From positions 1-64,000 of the forward strand of contig LADR01000012.1 of NCBI GenBank assembly GCA_000961655.1: a DNA stretch of 64,000 nt. Direction: 5' to 3'. Shown here one piece after another: positions 36,134-45,491 of the stretch. Position 1 is the first letter of the stretch. Each line of letters starts with the position of its first letter. The position numbers and the translations under genes are program-made. The notes beneath the pieces were generated by a model, which was not told the origin of the DNA, searched no databases, and saw only the letters and a program-made list of their open reading frames with translations. This DNA is from Desulfatitalea sp. BRH_c12 (GTDB lineage: Bacteria > Desulfobacterota > Desulfobacteria > Desulfobacterales > Desulfosarcinaceae).

Positions 36134-37741
36134 ATGGAGTCACAGCGCAGAAATATCGCCATCGCCTGCCAGGGCGGCGGCAGTCAGACGGCGTTTACGG
36201 CCGGCGTTTTGAAATCACTCTTTGACCAGGGAATCCAGAACACCCATCGCATTGTCAGTTTCAGCGGCACATCGGGAGGTGCGATCTGCGCCACGCTGGC
36301 GTGGTATGATATGATTAAATCCGCTAAAAGCAACGCGACTCCGGACCTGCGGCGCCTGAGTGATTTTTGGGAAGATAATGCCACCCAATACCCACACGAA
36401 GATCTTTTTAATGATTGGATGATAGGGGCATTGCAGTTGATTGACAGCGGTTGCCTGCCCCATTGGGAAACATCTTTGGAGACCCCCATGGCTGGTTTCT
36501 GGCCGGGGATCTCCGCCATGCTGCCACATCCGAATTTTTACAACTTCAGATCGCTGCTGGAAACGCATATCGATTTCGAGGAGATTCGATCGTGGGGCCG
36601 CGTCGACACGCCTGCACTGCTGATCGGCGCTGCCAACGTGCTTACTGGCGATTTTAAGAAGTTCAGTTCACTCAAGGGAGAAATCCAGGTGGAAGCCCTG
36701 CTGGCCTCGGCCGCTGTACCCACGCTGTTTTCAGCGGTGACCATCGGCGCGGACACCTATTGGGATGGGCTTTTTTCGGATAATCCGCCGACAGATGAAC
36801 TGCTCGATGAAGAATTGGTCGGCGCGGACAATTTGCCTGATGAAATTTGGATTATCCAAATCAACCCCGTCACGTGTGATCGCGTGCCACGACAGCCCAA
36901 GGAGATCGCCGACCGCCGCAACGAAATGATCGGCAATCAATCCCTGCTGCAGGATCTTCAAAAGATCACCATGATCAACCGATTTCTGGAAAAAGGGGCG
37001 TTTACGCCGGAGTTTCAAGCCAAATACCGGCCGGTGCGCATCCGCATGATCGAGATGCCGTTCGAGCGCAAGCAGCAATTGGATTATGCCACCAAACTGG
37101 ATCGCAGCCGCCGCTTCATTAAAGGACTGATGGCAGATGGCGAGCGACAAGGCCGACAGTTCCTGCAAGAGATAGCCGCTGAAATGGCGTCTGCGCCGAT
37201 CTCGCGGTCGGATATGCTATCGGACATCACGTCGGATATTTCGTCGGATATTTCGTCGGATATTCCATCAGAGATTCCATCGGATATTCCATCGGAGATT
37301 CCGTCGGAGATTCCATCGGATATTCCATCGGATATTCCATCGGATATTCCATCGGATATTCCATCAGATATTCCATCAGATATTCCATCAGAGATTCCAT
37401 CGGATATTCCATCAGAGATTCCGTCGGATATTCCGTCGGAGATTCCATCGGATATTCCGTCGGATATTCCGTCGGATATTCCATCAGAGATTCCATCAGA
37501 GATTCCATCAGATATTCCATCAGAGATTCCGTCGGAGATTCCCTCGGAGATTCCATCGGAGATTCCGTCAGAGATTCCATCAGACATCTCGTCGGATATT
37601 CCGCCGGATATTTCTACGGACATGCCACCAGACGTTTCTCCGGATATTCCGCCGGTTAAATCCAAGCCGGTTAAATCAAAGCCGGTCAAGTCGAAGATGC
37701 CAAAAGCGGTCACATCCAAACGCAAGAAAACGCGTAATTGA
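36134..37741 (+). CDS. Patatin-like phospholipase with (S-D/E-I-P)n tail
   Basis: A 535-residue protein. Residues 1-~350 are a patatin domain with the oxyanion loop QGGGSQTAF, nucleophile GTSGG (Ser47) and the Asp-Gly dyad YWDGLF (Asp211), so it should be an active acyl hydrolase. Residues ~359-500 are ~35 tetrapeptides SDIP/SEIP, acidic and probably extended. The end (~505-535) is strongly basic, with three KPVKS units then KMPKAVTSKRKKTRN. No signal peptide is seen. The tail may mediate binding to a surface or polymer. AAAGGAGG precedes the ATG. It splits the salvage cluster between ade and mtnA. Confidence 0.87.
   Translation: MESQRRNIAIACQGGGSQTAFTAGVLKSLFDQGIQNTHRIVSFSGTSGGAICATLAWYDMIKSAKSNATPDLRRLSDFWEDNATQYPHEDLFNDWMIGALQLIDSGCLPHWETSLETPMAGFWPGISAMLPHPNFYNFRSLLETHIDFEEIRSWGRVDTPALLIGAANVLTGDFKKFSSLKGEIQVEALLASAAVPTLFSAVTIGADTYWDGLFSDNPPTDELLDEELVGADNLPDEIWIIQINPVTCDRVPRQPKEIADRRNEMIGNQSLLQDLQKITMINRFLEKGAFTPEFQAKYRPVRIRMIEMPFERKQQLDYATKLDRSRRFIKGLMADGERQGRQFLQEIAAEMASAPISRSDMLSDITSDISSDISSDIPSEIPSDIPSEIPSEIPSDIPSDIPSDIPSDIPSDIPSDIPSEIPSDIPSEIPSDIPSEIPSDIPSDIPSDIPSEIPSEIPSDIPSEIPSEIPSEIPSEIPSEIPSDISSDIPPDISTDMPPDVSPDIPPVKSKPVKSKPVKSKMPKAVTSKRKKTRN
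37207..37656 (+). repeat. 12-bp in-frame tandem repeat
   Basis: About 36 copies of a 12-bp unit (TC[GA]GA[TG]ATTCC[AG]) code for the SDIP/SEIP tail. Each unit keeps frame, so copy changes alter tail length only. The reverse strand also stays open because of the periodicity. Confidence 0.95.
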
Positions 37742-37831
37742 ACCCTCGAACGCGTGTCGCCGGACTTGACAAAAGTATCTCACCCGCATAAGCCAATCAT
37801 TCGAATTCACGCACAGTTCGCCGGGGAGATC

Positions 37832-38917
37832 ATGACTCAGACAATGCGCACCATATGGTTGGATCAAGACGGCTGCACCGTTCAGGTGATCGATCAACGT
37901 TTATTGCCGCATCGCTTGGAAACTTTGCCGTTGACCACGGTTGACCAGTTCATTTACGCCATCCGTGAGATGGTGGTGCGCGGCGCGCCTCTGATCGGGG
38001 TGACGGGTGCCTACGGCGTTCTGGCCGCGCTGTTGACCACTGGCGATGACGATCTTTTCATGCAGGAATGTCAACGCCTGAAAGCGGCCCGTCCCACAGC
38101 CGTGAACCTGGCGTGGGCCATCGACCGGATGCTGGCGGTGGTCATGCAGGCCGAGTGGGGCGCAGCGCGCATCGCCAGCGGCCGCCGGGAGGCGGCTGCC
38201 ATCGCCGAAGAGGAGGTTGTGCGCTGCCGACGGATCGGCGAGTATGGCGCCCGCTTACTGGCAGATCTGAGCCGTGCCCGGCGAGGCCGCACGGTCAACA
38301 TTCTGACGCATTGCAATGCCGGGTGGCTGGCTTGCGTAGAGTGGGGCACGGCCACAGCGCCGGTCTATGTGGCCCACGAACAGGGGATCGATCTGCATGT
38401 GTGGGTCGATGAAACACGCCCCCTCAATCAGGGCGCTCGGCTGACCGCCTGGGAACTGGGGCGCGCCGGCATCAAGCACACGGTCGTGACCGATAACGCC
38501 GGTGGCCACCTCATGCAGCACGGGCTGGTGGACATGGTGATCGTGGGCACCGACCGCACCACCTATACCGGCGATGTGGCCAATAAGATCGGGACCTATC
38601 TCAAGGCACTCGCCGCCAAGGACAACGACATTCCCTTTTACGTCGCCTTGCCTTCGTCGACCTTCGACTGGCAACTGCGCGACGGCGTGCGCCAAATCCC
38701 CATCGAGGACCGGCATGCGGACGAGGTCCGTTTTGTTCAAGGCCTCTACCAGCATGCGCGGGCATCCGTCCTGGTGCCGCCCCAGGACAGTCCGGCCGCC
38801 AACCCGGCCTTCGATGTCACGCCGGCGCGCCTTGTCACCGGCTTTATCACCGAACGAGGCGTTTGTGCGGCGAATGAACAGGCGATTCTGGCGCTGTTTC
38901 CCGAAAGAAAAGAATGA
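37832..38917 (+). CDS. mtnA: S-methyl-5-thioribose-1-phosphate isomerase
   Basis: A 361-residue aldose-ketose isomerase of the MtnA/eIF2B-like family with VVRGAPLIGVTGAYG, THCNAGWLACVEWG (catalytic Cys) and VIVGTDRTTYTGDVANKIGTY-type residues around the catalytic Asp (DRTT). It turns methylthioribose-1-phosphate into methylthioribulose-1-phosphate, the step after the nucleoside phosphorylase encoded upstream. ATG at 37832 follows GGGGAGA; the longer frame from 37754 adds an unlikely leader. No MtnB/C/D is nearby, in keeping with an anaerobic outlet. Confidence 0.93.
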   Translation: MTQTMRTIWLDQDGCTVQVIDQRLLPHRLETLPLTTVDQFIYAIREMVVRGAPLIGVTGAYGVLAALLTTGDDDLFMQECQRLKAARPTAVNLAWAIDRMLAVVMQAEWGAARIASGRREAAAIAEEEVVRCRRIGEYGARLLADLSRARRGRTVNILTHCNAGWLACVEWGTATAPVYVAHEQGIDLHVWVDETRPLNQGARLTAWELGRAGIKHTVVTDNAGGHLMQHGLVDMVIVGTDRTTYTGDVANKIGTYLKALAAKDNDIPFYVALPSSTFDWQLRDGVRQIPIEDRHADEVRFVQGLYQHARASVLVPPQDSPAANPAFDVTPARLVTGFITERGVCAANEQAILALFPERKE

Positions 38918-38930
38918 GAGATGACAGAAA

Positions 38931-39425
38931 ATGAGTGAGCTGTTGACCGACACCGAAAAACAAGTGATCGCCTCGATTCAGGGCGATATGCCCATCGTCG
39001 AACGCCCTTACGAACAGATTGCCAGCCGGCTTGGCATGAGCGAAGCGCGCCTGCTCGAAATCCTGCGCGACTTGGTGGATAGGGGCATTATCCGCCGGTT
39101 CGGAGCCACCTTGCGCCATCAAAAATCAGGATTTCGAGCCAATGCCATGGTGGCCTGGCAGGTGGACGAAACGCGCATCGATGCCGTCGGTAAACTTATG
39201 GCCTCGTTTCAAGCGGTGTCCCATTGCTATCGCCGCGACCCAACCGACGAGTGGCCCTATAATCTCTACACCATGGTCCACGGACAGGATGAAGCCGATT
39301 GCCGCCAAACCGCCGAAAAAATGGCGCGCGATGCCGCCGTCGATCGCTACGAATTGCTGTTCAGCCGCCGTGAACTGAAAAAGACTTCGATGCAGTATTT
39401 TCGGGAAGTAAAGAGTGAAGTGTAA
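38931..39425 (+). CDS. Siroheme decarboxylase-like AsnC-family protein (AhbA/AhbB type)
   Basis: A 164-residue protein with an N-terminal winged helix (QIASRLGMSEARLLEILRDL) and a C-terminal ferredoxin-like domain holding WPYNLYTMVHG and CYRRDP, typical of AhbA/AhbB rather than of Lrp regulators. AhbAB decarboxylates sirohaem to didecarboxysirohaem in the alternative haem pathway of sulfate reducers and archaea. Only one subunit is encoded here; the partner must be elsewhere. It starts 13 bp after mtnA, and the radical SAM gene follows by 12 bp. Confidence 0.85.
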   Translation: MSELLTDTEKQVIASIQGDMPIVERPYEQIASRLGMSEARLLEILRDLVDRGIIRRFGATLRHQKSGFRANAMVAWQVDETRIDAVGKLMASFQAVSHCYRRDPTDEWPYNLYTMVHGQDEADCRQTAEKMARDAAVDRYELLFSRRELKKTSMQYFREVKSEV

Positions 39426-39437
39426 AGTCCAAACTCT

Positions 39438-40784
39438 ATGACCACCCCCCCTCATATCCTCCTCGTCAATCCCTGGATTCATGATTTCGCGGCGTACGAT
39501 GTGTGGGCGCATCCCTATGGGCTTTTGAGTATTGCGGCCCTGCTGCGCGACCACGGCGTCAAGGTGACCTATGTCGATTGCCTGGATCGGTTTCATCCGA
39601 ACATGGCGTCAGCGGATCCGCATGCCCGGCATGGTCGCGGGCCTTACCTCAAAACCCGACTGGCCAATCCCAAGGGGCTCGAAAACATTGCCCGCACTTA
39701 CAGTCGCTACGGCATTCGACCGGAATGGTTGCGCGCCGAGTTGGCTGCTGTCAGCCCCACTCCGGATCTGATTCTGGTCACATCGATCATGACCTACTGG
39801 TATCCGGGGGTGTTTGAAACCATTGCCGCTTTGAAAGATTTTTTTCAGGGTGTTCCGGTGATTTTAGGCGGCATCTATGCCCGCTTGTGGGAGGCGCATG
39901 CGCGCGCGCACAGCGGGGCCGATCATGTCGCCAGCGATGATGGTCGCAGCCTGCCGGACCTAATGGCGCGCTATACCGGATTTGACCTGAAACTGCGCTA
40001 CGATTGGGCCGATCTGGACGCGTGGCCCTATCCTGCTTTTGACCTGCAGCGTCGCATCGCGGCCGTTCCGCTCCTGACGGCACGGGGCTGCCCATTCGAC
40101 TGTGCTTACTGTGCCTCCGGTTTTCTGGAGCAAAGCGTTCGCCGCCGATCGCCCATCCAGGTTGTCGATGAAATTCAGTATTGGCACAGGGCGTACGGTG
40201 TGCAGGATTTTGCTTTTTACGACGACGCACTGTTGGTGGATGCGCACAATCATGCGATCCCCATGCTGGAGGCGATCGTCCGTTCGGGGCTGAAGGTGCG
40301 TTTTCACACGCCCAATGCACTCCATATCCGGTCCATCACTGCCCAAACGGCGCGTTTGATGTTTTTGGCCGGGTTTCACACCATACGTCTGGGGTTGGAG
40401 ACGGCGGCTTTCGAGGCTGGCAGCCGACTGGATCATAAGGTGACTGCCGCGGAATTCAAAGCAGCAGTGGCCCATTTGAAATCAGCCGGATTCCGGGGAC
40501 AGCAGATCGGGGCCTATCTGTTGGTCGGGCTCCCCGGGCAAAGTGTGGCCGCGGTGGAAAGCTCCATTCAAACGGTTAAAGAGGCCGGCATCATGCCGGT
40601 GCCGGCCCATTACACACCCATTCCCCACACCCGTTTGTGGGACGCGGCAAAAACGGCTTCGCGCTATGATCTGGCGGCGGATCCCTTGTTCAGCAACAAT
40701 GCCATTTTTCCATGCCAACAGGGGTTTTCGTGGGAAACCCTGTCGCACCTCAAGCAAATGACCTCGTCAGACAGCGCTGCCTGA
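39438..40784 (+). CDS. B12-binding-domain radical SAM protein
   Basis: A 448-residue protein: an N-terminal Rossmann-like domain of the cobalamin-binding type (ILLVNPWIHDFAAYDVW, VTYVDCLDRFHP) without an obvious DxHxxG cobalamin motif, then a radical SAM core with CPFDCAYC (CxxxCxxC) near residue 215. The C-terminal part includes GLPGQSVAAVESSI and IPHTRLWD. The reaction is unknown. Pairing with a siroheme decarboxylase could suggest tetrapyrrole chemistry, but it does not match AhbC or AhbD closely by eye. Confidence 0.85.
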   Translation: MTTPPHILLVNPWIHDFAAYDVWAHPYGLLSIAALLRDHGVKVTYVDCLDRFHPNMASADPHARHGRGPYLKTRLANPKGLENIARTYSRYGIRPEWLRAELAAVSPTPDLILVTSIMTYWYPGVFETIAALKDFFQGVPVILGGIYARLWEAHARAHSGADHVASDDGRSLPDLMARYTGFDLKLRYDWADLDAWPYPAFDLQRRIAAVPLLTARGCPFDCAYCASGFLEQSVRRRSPIQVVDEIQYWHRAYGVQDFAFYDDALLVDAHNHAIPMLEAIVRSGLKVRFHTPNALHIRSITAQTARLMFLAGFHTIRLGLETAAFEAGSRLDHKVTAAEFKAAVAHLKSAGFRGQQIGAYLLVGLPGQSVAAVESSIQTVKEAGIMPVPAHYTPIPHTRLWDAAKTASRYDLAADPLFSNNAIFPCQQGFSWETLSHLKQMTSSDSAA

Positions 40785-40810
40785 CGCCGGTGCCAATCAG
40801 AAAAGGCCGT

Positions 40811-40880
40811 ACCTTTCCCCTAAGGAAGAACGATGTTCCATTTCTGAAAATGAGGCCCATACGCAAATGCGGTTACCCTG
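40811..40880 (-). repeat. Composite MITE-like repeat, end fragment
   Basis: Read on the minus strand it gives CAGGGTAACCGCATTTGCGT (40880-40861), then the block GCCTCATTTTCAGAAATGG and ATCGTTCTTCCTTAGGGG, matching the start of copies at 55123 and 59601. The other end is missing. It lies between the radical SAM gene and the glucan synthase. Confidence 0.75.
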
Positions 40881-41070
40881 TGCGGGTGTGTAATCCTCAT
40901 TGACTTTTTGTTCATTTTGTCGGCTAATAAAGGGCTCGAAACAAGGTTTTTCGATCATCAGGAGGCCGGTCGACCTGCCAACATGCCGAAAGAGTAAGTC
41001 ATCCCGCAGCAGTCGGCAGGTTTTTCAAATCGCTTTTCAATTAAAATGCCTATCGGAAATCAACGACGAT

Positions 41071-43671
41071 ATGAGAGCTAATATTATTACCGGAGTGGCG
41101 GTTGCCGTCCTTTCTTTTTGCATTTGGGCCTATTTGAACAAGCCCGAGCAGGAACCTGCCTGGCCTGAACGAATTCAGGGGTTTTCTTTTCAACCCCTGC
41201 GCGCCGACCATGATCCTGTGGCCAAAAACTATCCTACCGAAGCCCAAATCGACGAAGATCTGGCGCTGCTGGCCGGCAAAACGCACGCTGTCCGGACCTA
41301 TACGGTCGAGTCCACGATTGCCAAAATCCCCGAGTTGGCCAAGAAGCACGGCATCAACGTCACTTTAGGCGCGTGGATTGAAACGGATACGGTTCGCAAT
41401 GAGTTGGAAATCGGAAAACTCATCGAAGTGGCACAGACCAACAACAATGTGGTGCGGGCGGTGGTCGGCAATGAATCCTTGCTGCGCAATGATCTGCCGA
41501 TCGAACAGATGATCGGGTATCTTGACCGCGTGCGCGAAGCGCTCTGGATCCCAGTCAGCACGGCCGAGCCCTGGCATGTGTGGAAAAAACATCCCGAACT
41601 GGCCGAGCATGTGGATTATCTGGCCGTCCACATGCTGCCTTATTGGGAAGGGATCAGTCTGGATCATTCTATTGATTACATCGTTGAAAAAATAGATGAG
41701 CTCAAGGTCATGTTTCCCGATAAACCGATTGTTATCGCTGAAGTGGGGTGGCCGAGCAATGGTCGCACGCGCTATGACGCGGTGGCATCGATGGCCAACG
41801 AAGGGGCCTTTCTCAGGCGTTTTCTGGATCGCGCCCAAGAAGAAAATTATACGTATTACATCATGGAGGCCTTCGATCAGCCGTGGAAGCGGGTCAACGA
41901 AGGGGCGGTCGGCTCTTATTGGGGCGTATACGATGTCCTGCGCAGACCCAAATTCCCTTTCAGCGAACCGATCGTGGCGATTCCCAACTGGTACTATCTG
42001 GCCGGCATCTCAGTGGTCGTGGCGGGCATCATGCTGACCCTGCTGCTCAGCGACAGCCAGACCCTTCTGCGGCGCGGGCGCAGCTTCCTGGCCATCGTCG
42101 CATACCTGGCAGCCACGGCTGCGGTTCTCATCGTGTACGATTATATCCACCAATATTTGACCTTCAGTACCGTGATCGTCGGCGTCATGATGTTCATGGG
42201 CATGATCGGGGTCATTCTGGTACTGCTCACCGAGGCGCACGAGTGGGCTGAAGCCCTGTGGGTCAACAACCGGCGACGTTCTTTCCGTCCGGTTCTGCTG
42301 CCTGAAAATTCACTGCCGTTCGTGTCCGTGCATGTTCCGGCCTACAATGAACCGCCCGATATGCTGATCGAAACTTTGAACGCGCTTGCCAAGCTCGACT
42401 ATCCCCGTTTCGAGGTGCTGGTCATCGACAACAACACCAAAGACCCCCAGGTGTGGGAACCGGTCGCTGAGCACTGCCAAAAACTGGGCGCGCAGTTTCG
42501 CTTCTTCCATGTGGACCCCCTTGCGGGTTTTAAGGCGGGCGCCTTGAACTTTGCATTGCGGAACACCGATCCGCAGGCCGGCATCGTGGCCGTGATCGAC
42601 AGCGATTACGTGGTCAATCCGGCCTGGTTGCGAGATCTGGTACCGCAATTCAGCAATGAACGCGTGGGTGTCGTGCAGGCGCCTCAGGATTATCGTGACG
42701 ATCAGGAGAACGCCTTCAAGGCGATCTGCTTTTCTGAGTACCAGGGTTTTTTCTATATCGGCATGGTCACCCGCAACGAACGCAACGCCATCATTCAGCA
42801 CGGCACCATGACAATGGTCCGGCGCAAGGTACTCGAAGAGACCGGCGGATGGGGTGAGTGGTGCATTACCGAAGATGCCGATCTGGGCCTGCGGATTTTC
42901 GAGCATGGCTACGATGCGATTTACATCCCCAAAAGTTACGGCAAAGGATTGATGCCGGATACTTTCGTCGATTTCCAGAAACAACGCTTTCGCTGGGCGT
43001 ATGGTGCCATTCAGATCATGCGCCGCCATATGGGACACTTTCTGGGGCGCAAATCAAATCATCTGACTCGCGGACAGCGCTATCATTTTCTTGCCGGATG
43101 GCTGCCCTGGGTCGCCGACGGTTTCAATCTGCTGTTTAACTTCGGGGCGCTGGCCTGGTCGATCGCCATGATCGTGGCCCCCAAGAGCATCGACCCGCCC
43201 TTGATGGCGTTATCCTTTTTCCCTCTGTCGCTGTTTACCTTCAAGGTGGGCAAAATCGTCTATCTTTACCGAACACGCGTGCAGGCGACCTTCGCCGAAA
43301 CCGTAGCGGCGGCGCTGGCTGGATTTGCCCTGTCGCACACGATTGCCAAGGCGATCTTATGGGGATTTTTCACCAGCGACAAACCGTTTTACCGCACACC
43401 CAAGATGGTCCCCAAAACGGCATTGCTGCAGGCGCTGATCAATGCTCGCCAGGAAGTACTGCTTCTGCTGGCTTTCTGGGCCGCGATTATCGGTCTGCAT
43501 ATCCGGCAGCCATCCACGTCCTTCGATCTACAATTGTGGATCATCGTCATGCTGGTGCAATCCATTCCCTATGGCGCCTCCCTGGTGCTTTCGCTGATCA
43601 GCGGTTTCCAGGGGGTCTCGGCCAAATGGGTTCGCTTGCAACGCCCCATACGTGACCCGGAAGTACTGTAA
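41071..43671 (+). CDS. GH17-GT2 fusion, beta-glucan synthase-like membrane protein
   Basis: An 866-residue protein. After an N-terminal helix (4-20), residues ~30-300 form a GH17-like barrel with GNESLLRND (acid/base Glu) and IAEVGWPSNG (nucleophile Glu). Three helices follow (~310-380). A processive family 2 glycosyltransferase is next (VPAYNEPPDM, IDSDYVVN, TEDADLGLR, QKQRFRWAYG), then more helices at the C-terminus. This architecture is found in enzymes making beta-1,3-linked or cyclic glucans (NdvB/NdvC-type activities in one chain). It is probably an inner-membrane exopolysaccharide or periplasmic glucan synthase. ATG at 41071 is preferred over the 57-residue longer frame from 40900. Confidence 0.87.
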   Translation: MRANIITGVAVAVLSFCIWAYLNKPEQEPAWPERIQGFSFQPLRADHDPVAKNYPTEAQIDEDLALLAGKTHAVRTYTVESTIAKIPELAKKHGINVTLGAWIETDTVRNELEIGKLIEVAQTNNNVVRAVVGNESLLRNDLPIEQMIGYLDRVREALWIPVSTAEPWHVWKKHPELAEHVDYLAVHMLPYWEGISLDHSIDYIVEKIDELKVMFPDKPIVIAEVGWPSNGRTRYDAVASMANEGAFLRRFLDRAQEENYTYYIMEAFDQPWKRVNEGAVGSYWGVYDVLRRPKFPFSEPIVAIPNWYYLAGISVVVAGIMLTLLLSDSQTLLRRGRSFLAIVAYLAATAAVLIVYDYIHQYLTFSTVIVGVMMFMGMIGVILVLLTEAHEWAEALWVNNRRRSFRPVLLPENSLPFVSVHVPAYNEPPDMLIETLNALAKLDYPRFEVLVIDNNTKDPQVWEPVAEHCQKLGAQFRFFHVDPLAGFKAGALNFALRNTDPQAGIVAVIDSDYVVNPAWLRDLVPQFSNERVGVVQAPQDYRDDQENAFKAICFSEYQGFFYIGMVTRNERNAIIQHGTMTMVRRKVLEETGGWGEWCITEDADLGLRIFEHGYDAIYIPKSYGKGLMPDTFVDFQKQRFRWAYGAIQIMRRHMGHFLGRKSNHLTRGQRYHFLAGWLPWVADGFNLLFNFGALAWSIAMIVAPKSIDPPLMALSFFPLSLFTFKVGKIVYLYRTRVQATFAETVAAALAGFALSHTIAKAILWGFFTSDKPFYRTPKMVPKTALLQALINARQEVLLLLAFWAAIIGLHIRQPSTSFDLQLWIIVMLVQSIPYGASLVLSLISGFQGVSAKWVRLQRPIRDPEVL

Positions 43672-44288
43672 CAGCGGGTTTACCGTGACGTCCTTTATCG
43701 CAGGGGACACTCCTGTAGGGGCGCCCGGCGGTCGCCCACGCTGCGCAAGGATTTGGGATGTCGGCACGCTGTGGCGCGACCCTTGGTTTTTCGCACCAAT
43801 GATTGCCTGGGGGTGTTGGTTTGTGCACCCGCACCGGGCGACCGCCGGTCGCCCCTAAACCGGTTCTCATCGCTATGGGCCGTTTACCCATCGGCGCCGA
43901 TTTTCCGGCAACTGCGTACCTGGCTCGTCCTGGCGGGCGAGGCACTTTTATCGTCTTTGTTTACCGGTATCGCTGAAAGGCCGCGTCAGCAGGCTGTCGG
44001 TTCCGGCGTTTGGGTGAGTATGAGGATATTGGGTGGGTCTCATCTTCTGGGCAGTCAGTTCAGACTATAAATTGTTCACGGGCAGAATGCAAGGAAAATT
44101 GCAAGAGGTCCGATGACGCCAGCAACAGTTTCTCTTTGATGTCACACGTAATTTGTCGCAGGTACCACTTCAAAATGTCCTTAACCGGCTGCTGAAAACT
44201 GCGTTTGAGACCGCCATTTTGCATTGCGCGGCTCATGAAAATGCCTACGTACGACGTGTATGCTGCGTTTTCAAAAGCCGCGCGCCGT
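43672..44288. other. 617-bp intergenic region
   Basis: It lies between the convergent glucan synthase and HD genes. It holds one paired-hairpin repeat (43714-43857). The remaining ~430 bp show no gene or clear signal. Confidence 0.5.
43714..43857. repeat. Paired hairpin repeat (BIME-like), copy 1
   Basis: Left hairpin TGTAGGGGCGCCCGGCGGTC and right hairpin GGGCGACCGCCGGTCGCCCC lie in inverted orientation about 100 bp apart. The interior shares words such as ATGATTGCCTGG and GCACCCGCACCGGG with copies at 45694 and 55263. Confidence 0.85.
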
Positions 44289-44936
44289 TCAGGGCAGCAG
44301 GTAGCCCCGGTTCACGGCGTCGTCGATGAGGGTGCGGACGAACTGCCACAGGAGCGGCGCTCCACGCGCGACCGGCTGCATACGCGCCACAACCTGAGGC
44401 CGCTGAATGCCATGCGCGCGCCACATCTGGCCCTCGGTGGCATAGTTGTGCATAAAGGCCTGAAAGCGATCCATGGCATGTGCGTAGCGCGCCTCGGCCG
44501 TTTCCGCTGCCTCGAACTCGTCCCAGAGCGCGCGGAAGTCGGCTGACTGCTGGCCAGGCAGCATGCCGAACAGTCGGTCGGCTGCGCGGCTTTCCCGCTC
44601 GTGCTGGTCACCTTTGCCGTGTTCATCGTAGCAATACGTGTCCCCGGCATCGATCTCCACGATGTCATGCAGGAGCAGCATGCGGAGTGCGCGGCACAGA
44701 TCGAAATCATCGTCGGCGCCGTGCTCGGCAAAGAGCAGGGCCGCAACGGCGATATGCCACGAATGTTCCGCCGTGTTTTCATGGCGGCTGCGATCGATCA
44801 GCAGTGTCTGACGGAACGTGTGCTTGAGTTGGTCGATTTCGAGCAGAAATGCGACCTGCCGTTTGAGCCGGTCGTTTTGATCGGGGATCAATCCGGAATC
44901 CAATTCCTGGTGCTGTCCGTCTTTTCGTCTGGCCAT
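44289..44936 (-). CDS. HD-domain nucleotidase/hydrolase (YfbR/HDDC2-like)
   Basis: A 215-residue metal-dependent phosphohydrolase with RHENTAEHSWHIA, LLLHDIVEIDAGD (HD pair) and the second Asp after YDEHGK, the pattern of 5'-deoxynucleotidases. ATG at 44936 (MARRKDGQ) has AAGGACGG upstream; the longer frame from 44999 is less likely. It probably dephosphorylates deoxynucleoside monophosphates. Confidence 0.85.
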   Translation of the reverse strand: MARRKDGQHQELDSGLIPDQNDRLKRQVAFLLEIDQLKHTFRQTLLIDRSRHENTAEHSWHIAVAALLFAEHGADDDFDLCRALRMLLLHDIVEIDAGDTYCYDEHGKGDQHERESRAADRLFGMLPGQQSADFRALWDEFEAAETAEARYAHAMDRFQAFMHNYATEGQMWRAHGIQRPQVVARMQPVARGAPLLWQFVRTLIDDAVNRGYLLP

Positions 44937-45073
44937 CAGCCGTCCTTTTTTTACAATAGTCTGCTTTACAGCCTCAGCCCGGGCTTGCATGGGATCCATG
45001 GGGGGCGCCAGTCGCGGCGTCCGATGTCATCATGCTCCGATAGATGCCGGTTTTTGCAGGTGACCAGGGCTCG

Positions 45074-45379
45074 TCATTCAGGCCTGTCCAATTTTTCTTG
45101 AACAGAGGCCACCTTGCGCTTCAGGCGATCGGAAGTTCCTTTGCGATAATCCGCTTTTACCGTCAGATAGATCCGGCTGCTGTCTTTTTGAAGCTCTTGA
45201 AAACAGTGATCGACAACCTTCAATACGTCTGGCCAGTCACCTTCGACACACGTGCCCATGGGATTCAGTTCATACGGCAACCCTGAGGCTTGAACGATTT
45301 TCACAGCCCGGGCGACATATTGACTCACACTTTCGCCTTTATCCATCGGAAAAATCGAAAAGTCCACGATAACGCTCAT
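45074..45379 (-). CDS. MTH1187/YkoF-family thiamine-binding protein
   Basis: A 101-residue single ferredoxin-like domain starting MSVIVDFSIFPMDKGESVS, with YELNPMGTCVEGDW and CFQELQKDSSRIYLTVKAD, matching the MTH1187 family reported to bind thiamine-like ligands. ATG at 45379 is preceded by GGGAG. The role (sensing or carrying thiamine precursors) is not settled. It is monocistronic. Confidence 0.88.
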   Translation of the reverse strand: MSVIVDFSIFPMDKGESVSQYVARAVKIVQASGLPYELNPMGTCVEGDWPDVLKVVDHCFQELQKDSSRIYLTVKADYRKGTSDRLKRKVASVQEKLDRPE

Positions 45380-45491
45380 GGGATCGCTCTCCCTTCGTCT
45401 CACTGGTTACTATCTGGTTAACAATAGGCTTTAAATCCAAGCGCGTCCAGCGGTCTTGGGTGCAGGGATTTCTCAGCGGTTGCCACCTTGA

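Noticed and set aside
37084-37725. 213-residue reverse-strand frame across the patatin tail
   Set aside because: It is open only because the 12-bp repeat has no stop in that frame; the forward frame has the patatin domain and a ribosome site.
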